From NCBI GenBank assembly GCA_040221975.1, contig JAVJWR010000010.1, forward strand, positions 1 to 64,000: a stretch of 64,000 bases of DNA, given 5' to 3'. The DNA comes from Haliea sp040221975. Its GTDB lineage: Bacteria; Pseudomonadota; Gammaproteobacteria; Pseudomonadales; Halieaceae. The notes under the pieces were generated by a model that was not told the DNA's origin, did not search any database, and was given only the letters and a program-made list of their open reading frames with translations. The translations under genes were made by a program, and so were the position numbers. Below, piece by piece: positions 24,402-32,989 of this stretch (the stretch's first letter is position 1; every line of letters begins with the position of its first letter).

Positions 24402-24926
24402 ATGCCTAGCCTCGATGACGCCACCCTGCGCGCCGCCGCCGACAAACTTATCCGCGCCCACCAGCAGGCTTGCGTTGACAATGAATGGACCTTTTTTGTC
24501 GACGAGATCTACGCTCGCGACTGTGTCTACACCTGCGAATACGCCGGAGTGATGAAGGTCGTCGCCAACGGCAGCGAGGAAATCAAGGCTACCCATTACG
24601 GGCGCGACATGCAGGTGGGCTGGGAGGGCTGGACCTTTCCCTACATGGGCGTCTACACCGGCAGCGACAACCGCCTGGTGACCCACTGGATGAACCGGGG
24701 CCCCGGCCAGCGCGCGGACGGCAGCCACTACGAAACCCCGGGGGTCTCCTTCATCACCCTGAACGCGGAGGCACGGATTGCGCGCCAGTTCGACATGTTT
24801 GATCTCGCCCACCAGATGCGCCTGTGCGACGAGCTGGATGCGGCCGGCCTGCTGTCGGACGCGCTGCGGGAGAACTGGGTCAAGCCGATGAAGGCGCGCC
24901 TGCTGGAACAACTGGGCGCCAGCTGA
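24402..24926 (+). CDS. SnoaL/NTF2-like protein of unknown function
   Basis: The 174-aa protein looks like a cone-shaped NTF2/SnoaL fold: an N-terminal helix pair (TLRAAADKLIRAHQQACVDN), then YARDCVYTCEYAG and MVGW-type strands ending in FDMFDLAHQMRL. Such proteins are ketosteroid-isomerase-like enzymes or binding proteins. GGAGAA lies before the ATG at 24402. It lies 77 bp before the LiuR operator and may be unrelated to the liu genes. Confidence 0.6.
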   Translation: MPSLDDATLRAAADKLIRAHQQACVDNEWTFFVDEIYARDCVYTCEYAGVMKVVANGSEEIKATHYGRDMQVGWEGWTFPYMGVYTGSDNRLVTHWMNRGPGQRADGSHYETPGVSFITLNAEARIARQFDMFDLAHQMRLCDELDAAGLLSDALRENWVKPMKARLLEQLGAS

Positions 24927-25002
24927 CCCGAGCTCATCAGCCGGCTCCTGACCAACGACAGGCTGGGTTTCGTGGGCCAGGTTGCCGCGGAGATTTCCGA
25001 CG

Positions 25003-25018
25003 TTTACGTTAACGTCAA
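25003..25018. promoter_or_regulatory. Probable LiuR operator
   Basis: TTTACGTTAACGTCAA is a 16-bp inverted repeat with a perfect ACGTTAACGT centre. This matches the LiuR motif known for gammaproteobacterial branched-chain degradation operons. It overlaps a -35-like TTTACG (25003-25008), and TATAGT (25026-25031) lies 17 bp on, the usual MerR-family placement. LiuR probably represses its own operon from here. Confidence 0.75.
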
Positions 25019-25068
25019 CTTGGTCTATAGTTTGCCTCGACAGAACAGGACAGAGGCGCGCCGCAGAC

Positions 25069-25449
25069 GTGGCTACACGCACTTACAACATATCGGAGCT
25101 GGCCGAGGAGTTCGGGGTCACCACCCGCACCATCCGCTTCTATGAGGAAAAAGGCCTCATCCAGCCCCGCCGGGAGGGCCAGAAGCGCCTGTATACCCCC
25201 GCCGACCGCGTCCGCATCAAGCTCATCCTGCGCGGCAAGCGCATCGGCATGAGCCTGCAGGAAAGTGTCGAGGTCATCGACATGTACGACCCCGAGCACA
25301 ACAACCGCGACCAGCTACACTCCCTCATACGCACCGTGCAGGACAAACGTGCCCGCCTCCTGCGCCAGCAGCAGGACATCGAGGACATGCTCGCCGGCCT
25401 GGACGAGGTTCAGGCCCTGTGCGAGCGCGGGCTGGAGGGTAACCCATGA
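25069..25449 (+). CDS. liuR: MerR-family regulator of leucine catabolism
   Basis: The 126-aa product has a MerR HTH at its N-terminus (YNISELAEEFGVTTRTIRFY, EEKGLIQPRREGQKRLYTPAD), a linker helix and a coiled coil (DQLHSLIRTVQDKRARLLRQQ). No metal-binding cysteine pattern is seen, as in LiuR. A GTG start at 25069 is used because no ATG exists at the right place. It heads the liu gene set and probably responds to a CoA thioester intermediate. Confidence 0.88.
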   Translation: MATRTYNISELAEEFGVTTRTIRFYEEKGLIQPRREGQKRLYTPADRVRIKLILRGKRIGMSLQESVEVIDMYDPEHNNRDQLHSLIRTVQDKRARLLRQQQDIEDMLAGLDEVQALCERGLEGNP

Positions 25450-25473
25450 CCACCCCACTCCGGGACCAAGTCC

Positions 25474-25536
25474 TGTGGGAGCCCACTCTGTGGGCGATTC
25501 CAGGACAAACCATCGCCCGCAGAGCGGGCTCCTACA
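25474..25536. repeat. REPIN-like inverted pair of REP hairpins
   Basis: Two 25-bp arms (25474-25498 and 25512-25536) are inverted copies with three differences and a 13-bp loop. Each arm contains its own small hairpin (GCCCAC-TCT-GTGGGC; GCCCGC-AGA-GCGGGC) and the right arm, read outward, begins TGTAGGAGC. The GTAG head followed by a palindrome is the form of REP sequences mobilised by RAYT transposases. It fills most of the liuR-liuA gap and may affect mRNA stability. Confidence 0.8.
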
Positions 25537-25565
25537 AACCTGATTGAAGCAGGCAGGACCAGACC

Positions 25566-26735
25566 ATGAATAGCGGCTACCCCACCCTGAATTTTGGCCT
25601 CGGCGAAGAACTGGACATGCTCCGGGATGCCGTCTACCAGCTGTGCCAGAAGGAAATTGCCCCGCGGGCGGCACAGATCGACCGCGACAACGAGTTCCCC
25701 GCCGACCTGTGGCGCAAGTTTGGTGACATGGGCCTGCTCGGCATCACCGTGGACGAGGCTTACGGCGGCTCCGGCATGGGCTACCTGGCCCACAGCATCG
25801 TGATGGAGGAAATCAGCCGGGCGTCGGCCTCGGTAGGATTGTCCTACGGCGCCATGTCCAACCTGTGCCTGAACCAGATCCAGAAGAACGGCAACGAGGA
25901 GCAGAAGCAGAAGTACCTGCCGAAACTGTGCACGGGCGAACACGTGGGCGCGCTGGCCATGTCCGAACCCAATGCCGGCTCCGACGTGGTCAGCATGAAG
26001 CTGCAGGCGCGCAGGGACGGAGACACCTGGTACCTGACCGGCAACAAGATGTGGATCACCAATGGCCCCGATGCCGATGTCTACGTGATCTACGCCAAGA
26101 CCGACCCGGCAGCGGGCTCGAAAGGCATCACCGCTTTCATTGTCGAGCGCGACTACCCCGGCTTCTCCCGCTCGCCGAAACTGGACAAGCTGGGCATGCG
26201 CGGTTCCAACACCTGCGAACTGGTATTCGATAATACCCCGGTGCCGGCCGCGAACATCCTTCGCGGTGAAGGCCAGGGTGTGAAAGTGCTGATGTCCGGC
26301 CTCGACTACGAACGCACAGTGCTGTCGGGGGGACCGGTGGGCATCATGCAGGCCTGCCTGGACGAAGTGGTGCCCTACCTGCACACCCGCGAGCAGTTCG
26401 GCCAGAGCATCGGCCAGTTCCAGCTCATGCAGGGCAAGCTGGCCGACATGTACACGGATCTCTCCGCCTCCCGCGCCTACCTGTATGCGGTGGCCGCCGC
26501 CTGCGATCGCGGCCAGGAGAGCCGCAAGGATTGCGCCGCAGTGATCCTCTACACCGCGGAGAAGGCAACCCAGATGGCGCTGCAGGCGATCCAGGCCCTG
26601 GGCGGCTTCGGCTACACCAATGAAGCCAACACCGGACGCCTGCTGCGCGACGCCAAGCTCTACGAGATCGGCGCCGGCACCTCGGAAATCCGCCGCATGC
26701 TGATCGGCCGCGAGCTGTTCAACGAAACCGTCTGA
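25566..26735 (+). CDS. liuA: Isovaleryl-CoA dehydrogenase
   Basis: The 389-aa acyl-CoA dehydrogenase oxidises isovaleryl-CoA to 3-methylcrotonyl-CoA using FAD, passing electrons to ETF. It has GSGMGYLAHSIVMEEISRAS, LAMSEPNAGSDV, WITNGPDADVYVIYAKT and GGFGYTNEANTGRLLRDAK. The catalytic Glu sits at SGLDYERTVLSGGPVG, the position diagnostic of isovaleryl-CoA dehydrogenases. It is followed by liuB after 13 bp. Confidence 0.95.
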   Translation: MNSGYPTLNFGLGEELDMLRDAVYQLCQKEIAPRAAQIDRDNEFPADLWRKFGDMGLLGITVDEAYGGSGMGYLAHSIVMEEISRASASVGLSYGAMSNLCLNQIQKNGNEEQKQKYLPKLCTGEHVGALAMSEPNAGSDVVSMKLQARRDGDTWYLTGNKMWITNGPDADVYVIYAKTDPAAGSKGITAFIVERDYPGFSRSPKLDKLGMRGSNTCELVFDNTPVPAANILRGEGQGVKVLMSGLDYERTVLSGGPVGIMQACLDEVVPYLHTREQFGQSIGQFQLMQGKLADMYTDLSASRAYLYAVAAACDRGQESRKDCAAVILYTAEKATQMALQAIQALGGFGYTNEANTGRLLRDAKLYEIGAGTSEIRRMLIGRELFNETV

Positions 26736-26748
26736 CCGGAGCCTTCCC

Positions 26749-28356
26749 ATGACCGTACTGCAATCACGCCTCAATCCCCGGGACGAAGCTTTCCAGGCCA
26801 ACAGCGAGCACATGCAGCGCCAGGTCGAGGACCTCGGTCAGCTGGTCGCGAGCCTGCGCGAAGGTGGTGGTCCGAAGGCCCAGGAGCGGCACCTGTCCCG
26901 CGGCAAGTTGCTGCCCCGACAGCGGCTGCAGGCGGTGCTGGACCCGGGCTCGCCCTTCCTGGAGCTGTCCCAGCTGGCGGCTTACAAGGTCTATGACGAC
27001 GACGTCCCCGGCGCCGGCATCATCACCGGCATCGGCCGGGTCTCCGGCCAGGAGTGCATGATCTTCGTCAACGACGCCACCGTGAAGGGCGGCACCTACT
27101 ACCCGCTGACGGTCAAGAAGCAGGGCCGCGCCCAGACCATCGCCGACGAGAACAACCTCCCCTGCATCTACTTGGTGGATTCCGGCGGTGCCTTCCTGCC
27201 GCTGCAAGACGAGGTGTTCCCGGACAAGGACCACTTCGGCCACGCCTTCTACAACCAGGCGCGAATGTCCGCCCGCGGCATACCGCAGATCGCCGCCGTG
27301 CTCGGCTCCTGCACCGCCGGCGGCGCCTACCTGCCGGCGATGGCGGACGAATCCATCATCGTCAGGAACCAGGGCACCATCTTCCTCGGCGGGCCGCCGC
27401 TGGTGAAAGCCGCGACCGGAGAAGTGGTCACCGCCGAGGAGCTGGGCGGTGCCGACGTCCACTGCCGCACTTCCGGGGTCACCGACCACTACGCCAACAA
27501 CGACCACCACGCCCTGCAACTGGTGCGCCGCGCCATGGCCCGCCTGAACCGGGTCAAGCCGGTAGCCATGGACCTGCGCGAGCCGGTGGAGCCGCTCTAC
27601 GACAGCAGCGAGATCTACGGGGTGATCCCGAAGGATGTGCGCCAGCCCTACGACGTGCGCGAAGTCATCATGCGCGTGGTCGACGGCTCCGAGTTCGACG
27701 AGTTCAAGGCCCTCTACGGTGAGTCCCTGGTCTGCGGCTTCGCCCGCATCCACGGCTATCCGGTGGGCATCATCGCCAACAACGGCATCCTGTTCGGCGA
27801 ATCCGCGGTCAAGGGCGCGCACTTCGTCGAGCTCTGCGCCCAGCGCAAGACCCCGCTGGTATTCCTGCAGAACATCACCGGCTTCATGGTCGGCAAGCAG
27901 TACGAGGCCGGCGGCATCGCCCGCCACGGCGCCAAGATGGTGCACGCCGTCGCCTGCGCCAACGTACCCAAATTCACCGTCATCATCGGCGGCTCCTTCG
28001 GCGCCGGCAACTACGCCATGTGCGGCCGCGCCTACGAACCGCGCTTCCTGTTCATGTGGCCCAACGCGCGCATCTCGGTGATGGGCGGCGAACAGGCCGC
28101 CGGCGTCCTCGCCACGGTCAAGCAGGACCAGTTGGCGAGAGACGGTAAAAGCATGACACCGGAGGAAGAAAAGGCGTTCAAGCAGCCGACGCTGGAGCTG
28201 TACGAAAAGCAGGGGCACCCCTACTACGCGTCGGCACGGCTGTGGGACGACGGGGTGATCGACCCGGCGGATACGCGGATGGTGCTGGGGCTGGCGATTT
28301 CGGCGGCGCTCAATGCACCGGTGGAGGAGACACGCTTCGGCGTGTTCCGCATGTGA
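26749..28356 (+). CDS. liuB: Methylcrotonyl-CoA carboxylase, carboxyltransferase (beta) subunit
   Basis: The 535-aa carboxyltransferase transfers CO2 from biotin to 3-methylcrotonyl-CoA. Two crotonase-like halves are visible: the N-terminal half has VDSGGAFLPLQDEVFPD and GSCTAGGAYLPAMADE; the C-terminal half has QNITGFMVGKQYEAGGIA, GGSFGAGNYAMCGRAY and GGEQAAGVLATV. Length and order match MCC-beta. Its partner alpha subunit (liuD) lies at 29675, after a repeat-filled gap and liuC. Confidence 0.96.
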   Translation: MTVLQSRLNPRDEAFQANSEHMQRQVEDLGQLVASLREGGGPKAQERHLSRGKLLPRQRLQAVLDPGSPFLELSQLAAYKVYDDDVPGAGIITGIGRVSGQECMIFVNDATVKGGTYYPLTVKKQGRAQTIADENNLPCIYLVDSGGAFLPLQDEVFPDKDHFGHAFYNQARMSARGIPQIAAVLGSCTAGGAYLPAMADESIIVRNQGTIFLGGPPLVKAATGEVVTAEELGGADVHCRTSGVTDHYANNDHHALQLVRRAMARLNRVKPVAMDLREPVEPLYDSSEIYGVIPKDVRQPYDVREVIMRVVDGSEFDEFKALYGESLVCGFARIHGYPVGIIANNGILFGESAVKGAHFVELCAQRKTPLVFLQNITGFMVGKQYEAGGIARHGAKMVHAVACANVPKFTVIIGGSFGAGNYAMCGRAYEPRFLFMWPNARISVMGGEQAAGVLATVKQDQLARDGKSMTPEEEKAFKQPTLELYEKQGHPYYASARLWDDGVIDPADTRMVLGLAISAALNAPVEETRFGVFRM

Positions 28357-28370
28357 TAATTAGGTTCCTT

Positions 28371-28440
28371 TGGGCATGTACTTCGCACTCGGGTCCGGTG
28401 CCGCTGGGCGCTTTCCCGGACACGCTAAATGTACTCCGAG
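28371..28440. repeat. Two inverted partial copies of a palindromic repeat element
   Basis: 28371-28398 and 28414-28440 are opposite-facing partial copies of the core found complete at 28469-28535; both share the CCGGACACGCT / GTACTTCGC-type ends. They make an imperfect hairpin right after the liuB stop. Confidence 0.65.
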
Positions 28441-28454
28441 CCCGGGCGCGGAGC

Positions 28455-28548
28455 CGGTTAGGGCTTGTCCGGACACGCTACAAGCACATCCATGTGCGCT
28501 CGGTGGCGGCCGTCCATGGCCGCCAACGGTCCGGCCAAGCCCTAACCG
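28455..28548. repeat. Palindromic repeat element, copy A
   Basis: Outer arms of 19 bp (28455-28473 and 28530-28548) pair with one mismatch. Inside is a core with a further palindrome GGCGGCCGTCCATGGCCGCC (28505-28524). The core 28469-28535 resembles, in inverted orientation, the core of the element at 28710-28817. It is probably a non-coding mobile or structural repeat. Confidence 0.75.
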
Positions 28549-28709
28549 CCCCCACACCCTTACCTATGGAGCGGGATTCGAGACCTGCGCAACTCTTGCT
28601 CGAGTCGCAACAACTGCATTTTGAAACGGAGCGAGCTTCACACCAGGCAGCGATTCTTACCAAGCCACATTCACTGTATCCCGCGACGGAGTCTGGAAGT
28701 AGAGGCGGC

Positions 28710-28817
28710 GGGGGGACGCAGAGGGGCAGGCGGGACCGTCGACGGCCATGGAAGGCCGTCGCCGAGCCTACAGGGACGTACTTGCGGCGTGTCCCGGCTG
28801 CCCCTCTGCGTCCCCCC
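28710..28817. repeat. Palindromic repeat element, copy B
   Basis: Perfect 20-bp arms (28710-28729 and 28798-28817) enclose a core containing GACGGCCATGGAAGGCCGTC (28741-28760). The core, reversed, aligns with copy A over about 66 bp (shared pattern GGACACGC, CAAG, CGGC, CATGGCCG, ACGGTCC), whereas the outer arms of A and B are unrelated in sequence. Different arms with a common core suggests the arms derive from compensatory changes or from the target site. Confidence 0.78.
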
Positions 28818-28879
28818 GGCGCCAGTGCCAGCGGTAAATACAGTCACGAACCAGCTGAAACGAATTGGGACGAGAAACG

Positions 28880-29671
28880 ATGAACACTGAACCCGTAATC
28901 ACGAATATTGATGCCCGCGGCGTTGCCACGGTGACGATTGACAATCCGGACAAGCACAACGCCTTCGACGATGTGATCATCGCCCAGCTGCGGCTGGCGT
29001 TTGACACGCTCGCCGAGCGCAAGGACGTGCGGGTGGTGGTGCTGGCCTCGAACGGCAAGCACTTTTCCGCCGGCGCCGACCTCGACTACATGAAGCGCAT
29101 GGCGGGCTACGACTACGGTCACAACCTGCGCGATGCAGAGGCCCTGGCGGGTATGCTGAAGGCACTGTTCGGGTTGCCGCAGCCGACGATTGCGCGGGTA
29201 CAGGGCGCGGCTTTTGGCGGCGCAGTCGGGCTGGTCAGCTGCTGCGACATGGCGGTGGCAACGCGGGGGGCGACATTTGCCCTGTCGGAGGTGAAGATCG
29301 GGCTGGTGCCGGCGACGATCAGCCCGTATGTGATCCGCTCGATCGGTGAACGGGCAGCCCGGCGCTACTTCCTGACCGCGGAACGGTTTGACGCCCATCG
29401 GGCACTGCAATTGGGCCTGATCAGCGAGCTCGCCGACGAGGAGTCTCTGGACACCGAGGTGGAACAACTGGTGGACGCCCTTCTCGGCAACGGGCCGGAA
29501 GCGGTGCGCGCAGCGAAGGATCTGATCGTCAACGTCGCCGGGGAAGAGATCACCATGGAGCTGGTGGAGGACACCTGTGCGCGCATCGCCCATATCCGGG
29601 TGTCCAAAGAGGGCCAGGAAGGTCTCGGCGCATTCCTGGAAAAACGCAAGCCCAACTGGCTGGGGAATTGA
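28880..29671 (+). CDS. liuC: Methylglutaconyl-CoA hydratase (enoyl-CoA hydratase family)
   Basis: The 263-aa crotonase-fold protein has IDNPDKHNAFDDVII, the oxyanion-hole region LASNGKHFSAGADLDYMKRM and the second stretch GAAFGGAVGLVSCCDMAVA. It should hydrate 3-methylglutaconyl-CoA to HMG-CoA in leucine breakdown. The ATG at 28880 is chosen because the in-frame TTG upstream lacks a ribosome binding site. It is followed 3 bp later by liuD. Confidence 0.93.
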   Translation: MNTEPVITNIDARGVATVTIDNPDKHNAFDDVIIAQLRLAFDTLAERKDVRVVVLASNGKHFSAGADLDYMKRMAGYDYGHNLRDAEALAGMLKALFGLPQPTIARVQGAAFGGAVGLVSCCDMAVATRGATFALSEVKIGLVPATISPYVIRSIGERAARRYFLTAERFDAHRALQLGLISELADEESLDTEVEQLVDALLGNGPEAVRAAKDLIVNVAGEEITMELVEDTCARIAHIRVSKEGQEGLGAFLEKRKPNWLGN

Positions 29672-29674
29672 GGC

Positions 29675-31678
29675 ATGTTCACAAAACTGTTGATCGCCAA
29701 CCGCGGTGAAATCGCCTGTCGCATCATCCACACCGCGCGGCGGCTGGGTATTGCCACGGTGGCAGTCTACTCCGATGCCGACCGCAATGCCCTGCACGTG
29801 CAGCTCGCCGACGAGGCGGTGCATATCGGCCCCGCGCCAGCGCGGGAGAGCTACCTGGTGATCGAACGCATCATCGACGCCGCGCTCAGTACCGGCGCCG
29901 AGGCGATTCACCCGGGCTACGGTTTCCTGTCGGAGAACGCCGGCTTTGCCCGTGCCTGTGCGGATAATGACATCTGCTTTGTCGGACCGCCGACCGGAGC
30001 CATCGAGGCCATGGGCTCGAAGTCGGCGGCGAAGGAGATCATGGACGCGGCCGGAGTACCCCTGGTGCCCGGCTACCACGGCGCCGACCAGGATCCGGCC
30101 CTGCTGCAGGCGGAGGCGGACAAGATGGGCTACCCGGTGCTGCTGAAAGCGACCGCGGGCGGTGGCGGCAAGGGCATGCGCCAGGTGTGGTCGGCGGACG
30201 AGTTCAACGCTGCGCTGGCAGCGGCACAGCGCGAAGCCAGCGCCAGCTTCGGCGACGCCACCATGCTGGTGGAAAAGTACCTGACCAAACCCCGCCACGT
30301 GGAGGTGCAGGTATTCTGCGACAACCACGGCAATGGCATCTACCTGGCGGAGCGGGACTGCTCGGTGCAGCGGCGGCACCAGAAGGTGATCGAGGAGGCG
30401 CCCGCCCCGGGCATGACCGCGGAATTGCGTGCGGCCATGGGCAGTACCGCGCTGCAGGCCGCTCAGGCCATCGACTACCGCGGCGCCGGCACGGTGGAGT
30501 TCCTGCTGGACGAGGACGGCAGCTTCTACTTCATGGAGATGAATACCCGCCTGCAGGTGGAACACCCGGTCACCGAGATGATCACCGGCCAGGATCTGGT
30601 GGAGTGGCAGCTGCGGGTGGCGGCGGGCGAGACCCTGCCCCTGACCCAGGAGCAGCTGGTGCTGCGCGGCCACGCCTTCGAGGCGCGGATCTACGCCGAG
30701 GACCCGGACAACGATTTCCTGCCCGTCACCGGCACCCTCGCCTACCTGCGCCCGCCGGCGGAGTCCCCCCATGTGCGGGTCGACACTGGCGTACAACAGG
30801 GCGACGAGATCAGCGTCTATTACGACCCGATGATCGCCAAGCTGATCGTCTGGGACGAATCCCGCGAGCGCGCCCTGCAGCGCCTGGCCACGGCCTTGAT
30901 GGACTACCGGATCGGCGGCACCGTCACCAACCTGGATTTTCTGTATAACCTGGCGACCGCCGCACCCTTCCAGCGCGCCGAACTGGACACCGGCTTTATC
31001 GAGCGCCACGGCGCGCTGATTTTCCATGAGCAGGAACAGGACCTGGAGCGGGAGTTGCCATTGGCGGCCCTGGCGCTGCTGCTGTACCGGCAACAGCAGG
31101 CCGCCCACGGCAGCAGCACCGACCCCTGGTCACCCTGGAACAGCGGCAACGCCTGGCGCCTGAACGAGCCCCACGCCCACCATTTCGTGCTGCACTGCCA
31201 CCAGCAGGAGTTCCCGGTTGCCGTAACCCAGCACCAGGATGGGCGCTATCACATCCGCAGCAACGGCCGCGATGACATCCTCCGCGGGCGGCTTGACGGC
31301 GACCTGTTGCAGGTGGAGCACGCCGGCCACCGCCAGCGCGCGACCCTGACCCGCACCGAGGACGGCTTCACCCTGTATCTCGCCGACGGCGCCTGCCACT
31401 TCCGCGAAGTGCGACCGGATACCGGCGAAAGCGACGGCAGCGGCGCAGGCAGCGGCCTCGCCGCCCCCATGAACGGCACCGTGGTCACCCTGCTGGTGGA
31501 GCCCGGCACCCGGGTGGAGGCGAAGACCCCACTGCTGGTCATGGAGGCGATGAAAATGGAGCACACCATTCGCGCCCCGGTCGCCGGTGTCGTCGAACAG
31601 TTCTTCTTCACCGCCGGCGACCTGGTGGATGGCGGCGCGGAGCTGCTGGCCTTCAGCGCTGAAGAGGAGGGGCCATGA
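29675..31678 (+). CDS. liuD: Methylcrotonyl-CoA carboxylase, biotin-containing (alpha) subunit
   Basis: The 667-aa protein combines a biotin carboxylase (KLLIANRGEIACRI, HPGYGFLSENAGFA, ATP-grasp loop GGGGKGMR, EMNTRLQVEHPVTEM), a middle BT domain and a C-terminal biotinyl domain with EAMKMEHT, whose Lys is biotinylated by BirA. With LiuB it forms the carboxylase. Its stop overlaps the liuE start by 4 bp. Confidence 0.97.
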   Translation: MFTKLLIANRGEIACRIIHTARRLGIATVAVYSDADRNALHVQLADEAVHIGPAPARESYLVIERIIDAALSTGAEAIHPGYGFLSENAGFARACADNDICFVGPPTGAIEAMGSKSAAKEIMDAAGVPLVPGYHGADQDPALLQAEADKMGYPVLLKATAGGGGKGMRQVWSADEFNAALAAAQREASASFGDATMLVEKYLTKPRHVEVQVFCDNHGNGIYLAERDCSVQRRHQKVIEEAPAPGMTAELRAAMGSTALQAAQAIDYRGAGTVEFLLDEDGSFYFMEMNTRLQVEHPVTEMITGQDLVEWQLRVAAGETLPLTQEQLVLRGHAFEARIYAEDPDNDFLPVTGTLAYLRPPAESPHVRVDTGVQQGDEISVYYDPMIAKLIVWDESRERALQRLATALMDYRIGGTVTNLDFLYNLATAAPFQRAELDTGFIERHGALIFHEQEQDLERELPLAALALLLYRQQQAAHGSSTDPWSPWNSGNAWRLNEPHAHHFVLHCHQQEFPVAVTQHQDGRYHIRSNGRDDILRGRLDGDLLQVEHAGHRQRATLTRTEDGFTLYLADGACHFREVRPDTGESDGSGAGSGLAAPMNGTVVTLLVEPGTRVEAKTPLLVMEAMKMEHTIRAPVAGVVEQFFFTAGDLVDGGAELLAFSAEEEGP

Positions 31679-32577
31679 CACTGCCACGGACCGTTACCCT
31701 GGTCGAAGTCGGCGCCCGCGACGGGCTGCAGAACGAGCCCGACCTCGTGCCCCTGGAAGCCAAACTGCGGTTGATTGATGACCTCGGCGCCGCGGGCCTC
31801 CGGGTGATTGAGGCGGGCAGTTTCGTGAACCCGAAATGGATCCCGCAGATGGCCGATAGCGAAGCGGTATTCGCGGGCCTCAAGCGCCGGCCGGGGGTAC
31901 GCTACACCGCCCTGACGCCCAACCTCAAGGGCTTTGAGCGGGCGTTGGCAGCGGGGGCGGATGAAGTCGCCGTGTTTGGCGCTGCCTCCGAAGCCTTCTC
32001 ACAGAAGAACATCAACTGCAGCATTGCCGAGAGCCTGCAGCGCTTCGAGCCGGTCATGGCCGCGGCGCGCGATGCGGGGCTGCCGGTACGGGGCTATGTC
32101 TCCTGTGTGCTGGGCTGCCCCTATGAAGGCGAGATCGATCCGGCGACAGTACGACAAGTCACGCGTACGCTGCTGGACATGGGTTGCTACGAGGTCTCGC
32201 TGGGGGACACCATCGGCACCGGCAATGCCGGCAGCATGCAGCGCCTGCTGGATTGCCTGCTGGCCGACATCCCGACGACACAACTGGCCCTGCACTGCCA
32301 CGACACCTACGGCCAGGCCCTGGCCAATATCCTGGTGGGCCTGCAGCACGGCATCGCCACGGTGGATGCCTCGGTGGCCGGCCTGGGAGGCTGCCCCTAC
32401 GCCAAGGGCGCCTCCGGCAATGTCGCCACCGAGGATGTGCTGTACCTGCTCGACGGACTCGGCATCGAAACCGGTGTCGACCTCAAGGCGCTGGTTGCCG
32501 CTGGCGCAGGCATTTCCGCCACACTGGGCCGCGCCAATGGTTCCCGGGTCGCCCGCGCCCTGGATGGAAGCTGCTGA
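31675..32577 (+). CDS. liuE: Hydroxymethylglutaryl-CoA lyase
   Basis: The 300-aa TIM-barrel lyase splits HMG-CoA into acetoacetate and acetyl-CoA, the last step of leucine catabolism here. Motifs are VGARDGLQNE, GYVSCVLGCPYEG, LHCHDTYGQALAN and the catalytic-cysteine loop GLGGCPYAKGASGNVATEDV. It is translationally coupled to liuD. No acetoacetyl-CoA transferase follows in the window. Confidence 0.96.
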   Translation: MTLPRTVTLVEVGARDGLQNEPDLVPLEAKLRLIDDLGAAGLRVIEAGSFVNPKWIPQMADSEAVFAGLKRRPGVRYTALTPNLKGFERALAAGADEVAVFGAASEAFSQKNINCSIAESLQRFEPVMAAARDAGLPVRGYVSCVLGCPYEGEIDPATVRQVTRTLLDMGCYEVSLGDTIGTGNAGSMQRLLDCLLADIPTTQLALHCHDTYGQALANILVGLQHGIATVDASVAGLGGCPYAKGASGNVATEDVLYLLDGLGIETGVDLKALVAAGAGISATLGRANGSRVARALDGSC

Positions 32578-32638
32578 TAACATTCCGGGGTGGTTCACGC
32601 CGTGCTAAAGTCTGGGCGGAAGCAATACAGGACCCCGC

Positions 32639-32989
32639 ATGCCGCCACCGCCCGTCAGACTCCAGCGCTACGCCGCCGCCACCATCGTCGCCGTCAGCGG
32701 GCTGCTGCAGATTGCCAGCCTGTGGCGCTACCGCCTCAGTGAGGATGTCCTGCTCACCGCCCTGATCGGCAGCGTCTACCTGCTGGTCGCCATCGGCCTC
32801 TACGGCCGCTCTCGCTTCACCCTGTTTGTCGCCGCCGGCGTCTGCGCGGCCTGCGCGGGTATCCTCCTGCTCAACGGCCTGCCCTGGCCGTGGCCAGCGG
32901 CACAGCTCATCCGCTTTGCCTCGGACCTCGCCGTGGTGCTGTTGTGCGGCCGGGTGCTGTGGTCAGTGCGACACTTGCCCAGCATCTAG
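32639..32989 (+). CDS. Small membrane protein of unknown function
   Basis: The 116-aa product is hydrophobic with three to four membrane segments (residues about 11-28, 38-55, 59-80, 93-108) joined by short basic loops. No family is recognised. Its last 27 bp overlap the end of the convergent fatty acid hydroxylase gene, a tight arrangement that suggests neither 3' end carries a separate terminator. Confidence 0.6.
   Translation: MPPPPVRLQRYAAATIVAVSGLLQIASLWRYRLSEDVLLTALIGSVYLLVAIGLYGRSRFTLFVAAGVCAACAGILLLNGLPWPWPAAQLIRFASDLAVVLLCGRVLWSVRHLPSI

Noticed and set aside
28360..28890. Possible small proteins sharing the peptide HGRP-like pattern
   Set aside because: The similarity comes from the palindromic repeat DNA itself, present in several frames and both orientations.
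26764..31687. Very long minus-strand open frames opposite liuB and liuD
   Set aside because: They mirror the codon structure of GC-rich genes on the plus strand and match no family.
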